This document shows, in pieces, positions 1 to 5,070 of a stretch of DNA of 6,272 nucleotides. Position 1 is the stretch's first letter; every line of letters starts with the position of its first letter. The DNA is from Limousia pullorum (lineage in GTDB: Bacteria; Bacillota; Clostridia; Oscillospirales; Acutalibacteraceae), in the NCBI GenBank assembly GCA_018714545.1, contig DVNG01000107.1:1-6272 (forward strand). The letters run 5' to 3'. The position numbers and the translations under genes were made by a program. Under the pieces are notes generated by a model that was not told the DNA's origin, did no database searches, and was given only the letters and a program-made list of their open reading frames with translations.

Positions 1-29
1 AACCGCCTGATGGGTGGTTTTATTCTTTT
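1..29 (+). terminator. Intrinsic terminator of an upstream gene outside the window
   Basis: A 7-bp stem pairs AACCGCC (1-7) with GGTGGTT (13-19), with one G-U pair and a 5-nt loop, and runs into a T-rich tract (17-29). This is the form of a rho-independent terminator on the + strand. The stem may extend left past the window edge. It presumably ends a + strand gene that cannot be seen here, which makes the pullulanase gene a separate transcription unit. Confidence 0.6.
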
Positions 30-54
30 AGGGAAAATCAAAATGACGGTTATG

Positions 55-63
55 TGATAAAAT
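55..63 (+). promoter_or_regulatory. Putative extended -10 promoter element for the pullulanase gene
   Basis: TGATAAAAT fits the extended -10 form (TG, one base, then TAAAAT, which matches TATAAT at 5 of 6 positions). No convincing -35 box lies 16-18 bp upstream, as is common for extended -10 promoters. Transcription would begin near position 70. That leaves almost no leader before the ATG at 75 but about 47 nt before the ATG at 117. Confidence 0.4.
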
Positions 64-103
64 AATGTTAAATTATGACTATTATACGAAAATACGAATG
101 GGT

Positions 104-108
104 AGGGG
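104..108 (+). promoter_or_regulatory. Ribosome binding site deciding the pullulanase start
   Basis: AGGGG lies 8 nt upstream of the ATG at 117. No purine-rich Shine-Dalgarno-like stretch precedes the in-frame ATG at 75. This, with the predicted transcription start near 70, favours 117. Confidence 0.45.
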
Positions 109-116
109 CTAAAAAT

Positions 117-2171
117 ATGCAATATGTGAAAGATGCATTGTTAAAGTCAAAAGAGAAAAACGAAGCAACTTGGAAGGTTCTTGATAAGTTTTCATACGAC
201 GGCGATGATTTGGGAGCGGTCTGTTCAAAGACTGAAACCACCTTTAAGGTGTGGGCGCCCACAGCGCAGATGGTAAAGCTGCGCCTTTATTCAGTTGGAA
301 GCCGTGAGGAACTGCCCAATGTCAGCGATGTTATATCTACCACAGAGATGGAGCACACACCTGAAAATGGTCTGTGGAGCATTACTGTAAAAGGAAATCT
401 TAAAAATATATATTACACATATCTTGTAACCGTAGACGGCAGGGAAAATGAAACAGCGGATATCTATGCAAAAGCCGCAGGTGTAAACGGACTTAGGTCA
501 ATGGTTGTGGATTTAAGCGACACAAACCCTCACGGCTGGAACAGGGACTCACATATATTTGTGGAAAATCCCACCGACGCAATTATCTGGGAAACACACG
601 TTAAGGATTTTTCCTATGCTCAGTCCAGCGGCGTCAGCCAAAAAAACAGGGGAAAGTTCTTGGCTTTTACCGAGCATACAACCATGTACGGAGTAAGGGG
701 CAGACGTGAAACCTGTGTTGATTACTTAAAAAAGATAGGAATTACCCATGTTCAGCTTATGCCTATATACGACTTTGCAACCGTCAACGAGGCGGGCGGC
801 GATGAGTACAACTGGGGATATGACCCGCTGAACTACAATGTTCCTGAGGGAAGCTATTCCAGCGACCCGTTCCACGGCGAGGTTAGAATAAAAGAATGTA
901 AAGAGATGATAAAAGCTCTCCATGACGCAGGTATCGGCGTTATCATGGATGTAGTTTTCAATCACACATACAAAAGCAGGGATTCCTGGTTCAATCTGAC
1001 TGTTCCCGGCTACTATTACAGAATAGGAAAAGACGGAAAATGGTCTAACGGCTCAGGCTGCGGAAACGATACAGCCAGCGAGAGAAAGATGTACAGAAAA
1101 TATATGGTTGATTCTGTTCTTTACTGGGCAAAGGAATACCATATAGACGGATTTAGATTTGACCTTATGGGACTTCACGATGTGGATACCATGAACGAAA
1201 TAAGAAAAGCTCTGGACAGTCTTCCAAACGGAAGCAAGTACCTGATGTACGGCGAGGGCTGGAAGATGTTTACCAATGTGGACAGCGGAATTTTTCTTGC
1301 TAACCACACAAATATGGGATATCTTGACAGCCGTATAGGTTCTTTTAACGACGGAATAAGAGATTCACTGAAAGGAAGCGCCTTTGACGACAGAAACAAG
1401 GGCTTTGCTCAGTGCGGAGTAAACAAGGGCGGAATAATTATATCGGCAGAGGGTCAGTGCGGAAAATACTGCGGATGGGCGCAGGCGCCTACTCAGACAA
1501 TAAATTTTGTTTCCTGCCACGACAATTACACACTTTATGACAAGCTTGTTTCCTCATGTATAGGAAACAGGGATTACAAAATGAGATACGAAAATCTTAT
1601 CCCAATGGTAAAGCTTTGTCAGACCTTGATTATGACTGCTCAGGGAATACCTTTCTCTTTGGGCGGAGAGGAATTTTGCAGAACAAAGTACGGCGATAAA
1701 AACAGTTATCGTTCTGCACCGTCTGTTAATATGGTTGAATGGGAAAATCTCAGCAACTATGGCGATGTAAGCGACTACTATGCCGGACTTATAAAGATAA
1801 GAAAGCAGTTTGATATGCTCAGAGACCCTACAAGAGCCACAGCCAACAGATTGAAGTTTTTCCAAAATCTCCCGAACTATGCCGCAGGATTTATGATTTC
1901 CGAAGAGGACGGGGAGTTTGGTGAAAATAAACATCATAAAATGGCAGTTATTTTAAACGGAAGCGCAGACAATTATCTTGACGCCGAAATTGAATACAGC
2001 GACGGTTCCAACTGGGTTGTTTTGGCAGACGGAACAAATTCCGGAGTCAGAAGCTTGGGAGTTGTTTCCAATAACAGATTTATGCTGAACAGAAACTCAG
2101 CCGCCATACTTATATATAAGTCGTGGTACGACGAGATTATGGAAAAACAGCAGAAGGGGAAGAAGCATTGA
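117..2171 (+). CDS. pulA: Type I pullulanase (GH13 alpha-1,6-debranching enzyme)
   Basis: This enzyme hydrolyses alpha-1,6 branch points in pullulan, limit dextrins or glycogen. Numbering from the ATG at 117 (684 aa), an N-terminal CBM48/early-set domain lies at about residues 30-125, around the segment FKVWAPTA. It is followed by a GH13 (alpha/beta)8 barrel and a C-terminal beta domain from about residue 590. The type I pullulanase signature YNWGYDP is at 231-237. GH13 region I is DVVFNH (278-283), the nucleophile is D349 in FRFDL, the acid/base is E380 in YGEGW, and the third carboxylate is D469 in CHDN. No signal peptide or anchor is visible, so it is probably cytoplasmic and acts on imported maltodextrins or stored glycogen. 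The length is close to that of Bacillus AmyX, which I recall as similar in layout. An in-frame ATG at 75 would add 14 residues but has no ribosome site. The gene stands alone, convergent with the next gene. The family call is firm; physiological substrate is inferred. Confidence 0.95.
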   Translation: MQYVKDALLKSKEKNEATWKVLDKFSYDGDDLGAVCSKTETTFKVWAPTAQMVKLRLYSVGSREELPNVSDVISTTEMEHTPENGLWSITVKGNLKNIYYTYLVTVDGRENETADIYAKAAGVNGLRSMVVDLSDTNPHGWNRDSHIFVENPTDAIIWETHVKDFSYAQSSGVSQKNRGKFLAFTEHTTMYGVRGRRETCVDYLKKIGITHVQLMPIYDFATVNEAGGDEYNWGYDPLNYNVPEGSYSSDPFHGEVRIKECKEMIKALHDAGIGVIMDVVFNHTYKSRDSWFNLTVPGYYYRIGKDGKWSNGSGCGNDTASERKMYRKYMVDSVLYWAKEYHIDGFRFDLMGLHDVDTMNEIRKALDSLPNGSKYLMYGEGWKMFTNVDSGIFLANHTNMGYLDSRIGSFNDGIRDSLKGSAFDDRNKGFAQCGVNKGGIIISAEGQCGKYCGWAQAPTQTINFVSCHDNYTLYDKLVSSCIGNRDYKMRYENLIPMVKLCQTLIMTAQGIPFSLGGEEFCRTKYGDKNSYRSAPSVNMVEWENLSNYGDVSDYYAGLIKIRKQFDMLRDPTRATANRLKFFQNLPNYAAGFMISEEDGEFGENKHHKMAVILNGSADNYLDAEIEYSDGSNWVVLADGTNSGVRSLGVVSNNRFMLNRNSAAILIYKSWYDEIMEKQQKGKKH

Positions 2172-2223
2172 ACTTTCCTGAAATCCGCTTGGCAGGATTT
2201 AAAAAAGAATTTATAAAAAATAA

Positions 2224-2257
2224 AAGCGCAGAAACATTTTTCTCTGTTTCTGCGCTT
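2224..2257. terminator. Bidirectional intrinsic terminator between convergent genes
   Basis: A perfect 13-bp inverted repeat (AAGCGCAGAAACA at 2224-2236, its complement at 2245-2257) surrounds an 8-nt loop. On the + strand it is followed by ATTTTATTT. On the - strand it is followed by TTATTTTTTATAA, read from the A-run at 2215-2223. It therefore suits termination of the pullulanase transcript and of the convergent EamA transcript. The hairpin begins only 3 nt past the EamA stop codon. Confidence 0.9.
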
Positions 2258-2260
2258 ATT

Positions 2261-3187
2261 TTATTTGTTACTAATTTTTACAGGACATAGGCGGGAAAAT
2301 TTAAGCTCCGAAAGCACAAGTCCGGAAATTGTAAGTATTATTCCCAGAGCCGCCTGAAATGTTATCTTTTCTCCCAAAACAATCACTGAGGTGATAACGG
2401 TAACAACAGGCACAAGGTAGATGTAAACGCTGGTTTTTACATCGCCTAATATTTTTATTGTCTTGCCCCAGATTGCAAAGCAGGCGGCGGAAGCCAAAAG
2501 TCCCAGATACAAAAAGTTTGCGATTATCTGAGGTGATGAAAATTTATCAAGGGTTATATTGAAATCCATGAAGAAGAGAGCCGGCACCATAAAAATCAGA
2601 CCGTAGCCGAAGCATCTTCTTGTGGTTTGAATTGTGTTGTAGCCGTAGCTTCCGATTTTCTTGGTGATAAATGAATATACAGCCCAGATAAAGGCGGCAA
2701 GTATCGCCAGAATATCCCCCATTGGATTGAAACTGTAGCCCTGACCGTCGTTAAAGCTGATTATGGCAATTCCGCAGATTGCCGCAAAGAAACCAAGATA
2801 AAAGTTTAATTTAGGTTTGTCCCCTTTGTTGAACAGGGCGGAAATTATTCCGCTGAAAAATGGAGATATTGCAACTATTACGCCCACGTTTGAAGCCAAG
2901 GTATAGGTTAATGCAATATTCTCAAAAAGAAAATAAAGCGTAATTCCGCAAAGACCTGCCGAAGCAAAAAGCAATTCGTGTTTTCTGTCCTTTATTTTCA
3001 TTCTTTTCGGGTAAAAGATATTGAGAGCAATAAAGCCTATTATAAAGCGGCAGAAAAGAATTTCAATGGGAGTAAATGAAGTAAGCAAAACCTTTGTTGA
3101 TATAAAAGTTGTACCCCATATAAGTATAGTGATGACAGCGGTGAGATGTCCGAAAGCCGGACTGTCCGTCTCGATTTTTCTTATCAT
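2261..3187 (-). CDS. EamA/DMT-superfamily transporter, substrate unknown
   Basis: This 308-residue integral membrane protein has two EamA repeats (about 16-145 and 157-294), which predicts the usual ten membrane helices. The first helix contains IWGTTFISTK (23-32), the typical opening of EamA proteins (W-G-x-x-F/N-x-x-x-K). Repeat two opens with AAFIWAVYSFITKK (164-177). The late segment SVYIYLVPVVTVITSVIVLGE (253-273) matches the last conserved EamA block. Members export or import small metabolites such as amino acids or nucleosides, and sequence alone does not identify the cargo. The ATG at 3187 has AAAGGGG about 11 nt upstream, a usable but loosely spaced ribosome site. The gene has its own predicted promoter and lies downstream of the folT terminator, so co-regulation with the vitamin transporters is not implied. 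Confidence 0.9.
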   Translation of the reverse strand: MIRKIETDSPAFGHLTAVITILIWGTTFISTKVLLTSFTPIEILFCRFIIGFIALNIFYPKRMKIKDRKHELLFASAGLCGITLYFLFENIALTYTLASNVGVIVAISPFFSGIISALFNKGDKPKLNFYLGFFAAICGIAIISFNDGQGYSFNPMGDILAILAAFIWAVYSFITKKIGSYGYNTIQTTRRCFGYGLIFMVPALFFMDFNITLDKFSSPQIIANFLYLGLLASAACFAIWGKTIKILGDVKTSVYIYLVPVVTVITSVIVLGEKITFQAALGIILTISGLVLSELKFSRLCPVKISNK

Positions 3188-3223
3188 ACTTTAAAGACCC
3201 CTTTGTTAAAAATACCAAAGACA

Positions 3224-3252
3224 AATTTACATCAAAACAGCCTTTCAGTCAA
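3224..3252 (-). promoter_or_regulatory. Putative sigma-A promoter of the EamA gene
   Basis: On the - strand, TTGACT (3247-3252, 5 of 6 to the -35 consensus) is followed after exactly 17 bp by TAAATT (3224-3229, 4 of 6 to the -10 consensus). It lies between the folT terminator and the EamA start, where a promoter is expected. The transcript would have a leader of about 30 nt. Confidence 0.55.
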
Positions 3253-3270
3253 TAGAAAAGTTTTTAAACA

Positions 3271-3301
3271 AAATAAAAAACCAGCCGGGGAAGCTGGTTT
3301 T
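3271..3301 (-). terminator. Intrinsic terminator of folT
   Basis: On the - strand, AAAACCAGC pairs with GCTGGTTTT (9 bp, + coordinates 3277-3285 and 3293-3301) around a 7-nt loop. It runs into TTTTTTATTTTG. The stem starts 11 nt past the folT stop codon. It should isolate folT from the EamA gene. In the + direction the T-tract is weak, so the terminator is mainly for the - strand. Confidence 0.85.
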
Positions 3302-3312
3302 AGTATATAACT

Positions 3313-3900
3313 TTAAGTTTTTGCTCTTACAAGCTTTGCCTTTTTTACAACGGATACCAAAGAGAAAATTACAATAATCTCGAAAGGTGTTGTTACAAGC
3401 TGTTTTAATGCTCTTGCGGCAAGGTACTCGAAATACGGGAAGCCGTACTGAACGGTGAGCCAGAAGGTTCCCAAAAGCAGCTCAACAAAAATTGTGATAA
3501 TGAGCTTGCTTATGATTACCCTTGGAAGTGTGGCGTTGTTTTTGTAAAGGAGCATACCGTAAACAAGACCGCTTAAAGCGGCGTTGATTGTCCAGCCGGG
3601 GAAATATGCGCCGCCTGTTGAATTTAAGAAAAATGACAGCATATCGCCGCATCCGCCCATAATGGCTGTGGGGACAGGGCCTAAAATCATACCGCAGATT
3701 GCAGTTGGTATAAAAACAAGGCTGAACTTTACGCCGGGAAATGCGGCGAGGGTGAAGTTTGCGTAATATCCCAATACAACTCTCAATGCCAAAAGCATAC
3801 CGCAGATAGCCACGGATGCGGGAGATGATAATTCGTGGGAAGAACGTCTGAGTTTTTCAAGCGGAGTCATATTGTTTCCGCTTTTTGCAAAAATTGACAT
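3313..3900 (-). CDS. folT: Folate ECF transporter S component (FolT family)
   Basis: This is the substrate-binding membrane subunit of an energy-coupling factor transporter for folate. It works with an EcfA-EcfA'-EcfT module that is not present in this window. The 195-residue protein is hydrophobic, with about six predicted membrane segments after a short polar N-terminus (1-25). The conserved FolT-family block spans about 55-118, with FPGVKFSLVFIP (54-65), GPVPTAIMGGCGDM (74-87) and GGAYFPGWTINAALSG (96-111). The THF riboswitch immediately upstream independently supports a folate role. The ATG at 3900 is well supported: AGGAGG lies 7 nt upstream. An internal ATG at codon 11 lacks such a site. 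The gene has its own promoter and terminator, and may also be reached by read-through from ribU. Family assignment is from recognised motifs; folate specificity is inferred from the family and the leader. Confidence 0.92.
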   Translation of the reverse strand: MSIFAKSGNNMTPLEKLRRSSHELSSPASVAICGMLLALRVVLGYYANFTLAAFPGVKFSLVFIPTAICGMILGPVPTAIMGGCGDMLSFFLNSTGGAYFPGWTINAALSGLVYGMLLYKNNATLPRVIISKLIITIFVELLLGTFWLTVQYGFPYFEYLAARALKQLVTTPFEIIVIFSLVSVVKKAKLVRAKT

Positions 3901-3906
3901 AAAAAG

Positions 3907-3939
3907 ACCTCCTTTTTAATTGTTGCTACAAAAGGAGGT
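3907..3939 (-). promoter_or_regulatory. Hairpin burying the folT Shine-Dalgarno sequence
   Basis: On the - strand, ACCTCCTTTT (3930-3939) is a perfect 10-bp complement of AAAAGGAGGT (3907-3916), with a 13-nt loop. The second arm contains the whole folT ribosome site AGGAGG, 7 nt before the ATG. Translation initiation would be hindered while this stem is closed. The stem is followed by CTTTTT, so it could also act as a second, weaker terminator. It lies downstream of the riboswitch terminator and so exists only in read-through transcripts. The pairing is seen directly; the regulatory role is inferred. Confidence 0.65.
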
Positions 3940-3942
3940 TAT

Positions 3943-3971
3943 AAAAAGGGCGGAATTTCACAAATCCGCCC
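3943..3971 (-). terminator. Riboswitch-controlled attenuator terminator of folT
   Basis: On the - strand, GGGCGGA pairs with TCCGCCC (+ coordinates 3965-3971 and 3948-3954). The stem can extend with TTT/AAA past a bulged T, and is followed by TTTTTAT. It sits 18 nt beyond the 3' end of the THF aptamer and about 42 nt before the folT start, which is the position of an expression platform. The aptamer's 3' CCCGC (3993-3997) is complementary to GCGGG (3969-3973), which includes the base of this stem. That offers a 5-bp antiterminator when the aptamer is not closed. Confidence 0.85.
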
Positions 3972-3989
3972 GCATAAAGTCCTGATGTA

Positions 3990-4084
3990 ACAGCGGGATG
4001 CGAAATTTGTACCGCAGGTTAACCTTTCGTCCCAACGACAACTCCCCGTTCATTGGGCACTTCACGCACAAATTTCTACTCTGT
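3990..4084 (-). promoter_or_regulatory. Tetrahydrofolate (THF) riboswitch aptamer
   Basis: Read on the - strand, this segment matches the THF riboswitch consensus as I remember it from the Eubacterium siraeum folT example. It has ACAG then AGTAGA at the 5' end (P1 strand and first junction), GCGTGAAGTG, and a P3 hairpin arm CCCAAT/GTTGGG enclosing GAACGGGGAGTTGTC. These are followed by ACGAA, a small hairpin AGG-TTAA-CCT, TGCGGT, then CGCATCC and the closing CTGT. P1 pairs ACAG (4081-4084) with CTGT (3990-3993). The class senses reduced folates and turns folate uptake or synthesis genes off when they are abundant. It is placed between a near-consensus promoter and a terminator in front of folT, exactly as expected. 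Confidence 0.93.
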
Positions 4085-4095
4085 GAACATATCTG

Positions 4096-4123
4096 ATTAT
4101 AGCACAAATAATGTCTTTGTCAA
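4096..4123 (-). promoter_or_regulatory. Near-consensus sigma-A promoter of folT
   Basis: On the - strand, a perfect TTGACA (4118-4123) and a perfect TATAAT (4096-4101) are separated by 16 bp, and the -10 is extended by TGC. Initiation would fall near 4089, about 5 nt before the THF aptamer. The -35 box begins only 8 bp after the ribU stop codon, with no terminator between. Such a strong promoter suggests that control is left to the riboswitch. Confidence 0.9.
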
Positions 4124-4131
4124 TCGGTTTT

Positions 4132-4770
4132 TTAAATTTTGCTGTGTATAAGTCTTGAAAGCGGCTTATAAAGGAAGAAAACCAAAGCTGAAACAAGAAT
4201 GCCCTTTAGCAGATTGAAAGGTGCAACAGCCAAAATTACAAATGACAAAAGTCCGTCGATGTTTGGATTGATAGCTGAACCCATCTGAACAAATGCTTCC
4301 ATCGGCATTTTAAATGCTGCGGCATATGCAGGAAGAAGCAGGTAGGCGTTTAAAAATACAGCGGCAACAGCCATTGCCACGGTTCCTATGCCCATTCCCA
4401 GAAGAGCGAAGCTTCTTTTCTTTTTCCATTTGTACAAAAGGGAAGCAGGAACAACAAAGGCGCATCCCATAAGGAAGTTGGCAAGCTCGCCCACGCCTGC
4501 GGTCATAGTGCCTTTTAACACAAACTTTAAGAGGATTTTTACAAGCTCCATTACGATTGCCCAAACAGGACCGAGAGAAAATCCGCCGATAAGCACAGGA
4601 ATTTCGGAAAAGTCCAGCTTGTAGAAGTCCGGTGCGATAAATGGAAGCGGAACCTCAAAAAACATAAGGGCAGCCGCCAAAGCGGAAAGCATTGCGGCTA
4701 TGATAAGCCTGTTGAGATGTGTGTTTGTGTGCTGTTTTGCACTGTTGTTGACCTTTGATTTTGTCTGCAT
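4132..4770 (-). CDS. ribU: Riboflavin ECF transporter S component RibU
   Basis: This is the membrane subunit that binds riboflavin and is energised by an EcfA-EcfA'-EcfT module encoded elsewhere. From the ATG at 4770 it is 212 aa, close to the usual RibU length of about 190-210. It has a polar N-terminus (1-20) and about six hydrophobic segments. RibU-family motifs are PDFYKLDFSEIPVLIGGFSLGP (47-68, the riboflavin-binding region), GTMTAGVGELANFLMG (87-102), FLNAYLLLPAY (139-149) and APFNLLKG (183-190). These resemble Bacillus subtilis YpaA/RibU as I recall it. GGAGG lies 8 nt upstream of the chosen ATG. The frame stays open further upstream to 4878, but that extension runs through the terminator and has no ribosome site. 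An FMN riboswitch precedes the gene, confirming the flavin role. No intrinsic terminator follows; the folT promoter starts 8 bp downstream. Confidence 0.94.
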   Translation of the reverse strand: MQTKSKVNNSAKQHTNTHLNRLIIAAMLSALAAALMFFEVPLPFIAPDFYKLDFSEIPVLIGGFSLGPVWAIVMELVKILLKFVLKGTMTAGVGELANFLMGCAFVVPASLLYKWKKKRSFALLGMGIGTVAMAVAAVFLNAYLLLPAYAAAFKMPMEAFVQMGSAINPNIDGLLSFVILAVAPFNLLKGILVSALVFFLYKPLSRLIHSKI

Positions 4771-4778
4771 AACAAAAA

Positions 4779-4783
4779 CCTCC
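4779..4783 (-). promoter_or_regulatory. Ribosome binding site fixing the ribU start
   Basis: GGAGG on the - strand lies 8 nt before the ATG at 4770. It rules out the longer open frame that reaches upstream to 4878, because that extension would have to be translated through the attenuator hairpin. Confidence 0.85.
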
Positions 4784-4823
4784 AATAATAGAAATGATTT
4801 AAAGAAGATTTGTTGTCTGTTGC

Positions 4824-4852
4824 AAAAAAAGAACCCCCGAATATTCGGGGGT
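4824..4852 (-). terminator. FMN-riboswitch attenuator terminator of ribU
   Basis: A perfect 20-nt palindrome (4833-4852, ACCCCCGAAT and its complement) folds into a GC-rich stem with a tetraloop. On the - strand it is followed by TC and seven Ts. It stands between the FMN aptamer and the ribU ribosome site, so it is the expected transcription-termination platform. Its 5' arm CCCCGAA is also exactly complementary to TTCGGGG at 5001-5007 in the aptamer, which may form the competing antiterminator. Confidence 0.92.
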
Positions 4853-4861
4853 ATTCCACAG

Positions 4862-4899
4862 CTTAATGTGCTGCACAAAAATGTGCCAAAAGCATTAAG
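4862..4899 (-). promoter_or_regulatory. Stem-loop between FMN aptamer and terminator
   Basis: On the - strand, CTTAATG (4893-4899) pairs with CATTAAG (4862-4868), and an inner GCACA/TGTGC stem (4882-4886 with 4873-4877) closes a TTTT loop. Unpaired bases separate the two helices. It has no T-tract and is not a terminator. It probably brings the aptamer's 5' strand and the terminator arm closer together, or forms part of the alternative antiterminated fold; that role is inference. Confidence 0.5.
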
Positions 4900-4904
4900 T
4901 GTTT

Positions 4905-5010
4905 ATCTTCTTTCATCCGGACTATACCGTCGGTTTCGGAATTTCACCGAATCAGCGTTACGCTCGTGGACTATAACCACCGGTGGGGAATTACACCCCG
5001 CCCCGAAGAC
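4905..5010 (-). promoter_or_regulatory. FMN riboswitch (RFN element)
   Basis: All conserved blocks of the RFN element are visible in order on the - strand. P1 strand GTCTTC is followed by GGGGCGGGGTG and the P2 hairpin arm ATTCCCC. The P3/P4 region ACCGGTGGTTATAGTCCACGAG comes next, then the P5 hairpin TTCGGTGAAATTCCGAA and the P6 region ACCGACGGTATAGTCCGG. GATGAAAGAAGAT then closes P1 (GAAGAT at 4905-4910 pairs with GTCTTC at 5005-5010). It binds FMN and lowers expression of riboflavin synthesis or uptake genes when FMN is plentiful. The downstream terminator implies transcriptional control of ribU. Confidence 0.97.
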
Positions 5011-5030
5011 AACTTATTTTCTTTTATTAA

Positions 5031-5059
5031 ATTATATGACGTATGTTTTAGATTGTCAA
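5031..5059 (-). promoter_or_regulatory. Full-consensus sigma-A promoter of ribU
   Basis: On the - strand, TTGACA (5054-5059) and TATAAT (5031-5036) are both perfect and are separated by the ideal 17 bp. Transcription should start near 5024, roughly 14 nt before the FMN aptamer. The -35 box begins 11 bp after the stop codon of the DUF975-like gene, with no terminator in between. Confidence 0.93.
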
Positions 5060-5070
5060 TAGTCTTGTTT

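Noticed and set aside
1554..1937. 127-codon open frame on the - strand inside the pullulanase gene
   Set aside because: It lies wholly within a clearly conserved GH13 coding region, opposite to it, with no recognisable family; it is a shadow frame. The same holds for the other - strand frames between 68 and 1399.
2175..2201. Inverted repeats just after the pullulanase stop codon (AAATCC/GGATTT and TCCTG/CAGGA)
   Set aside because: They overlap each other and are followed by A residues on the + strand, with no T-tract on either side. The real terminator is the 13-bp stem at 2224-2257.
4016..4025. Palindrome AGGTTAACCT as a protein operator
   Set aside because: It is the small 3-bp hairpin with a TTAA loop within the THF aptamer, at the position where that class has a short variable stem.
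4771..4878. Upstream in-frame extension of ribU to an ATG at 4878
   Set aside because: It would be translated through the attenuator hairpin, lacks a ribosome site and does not resemble RibU. GGAGG 8 nt before 4770 fixes the shorter start.
4700..5062. 120-codon open frame on the + strand
   Set aside because: It runs antisense through the FMN riboswitch, terminator and start of ribU. Its coding look comes from those conserved elements, and it has no homology that I recognise.
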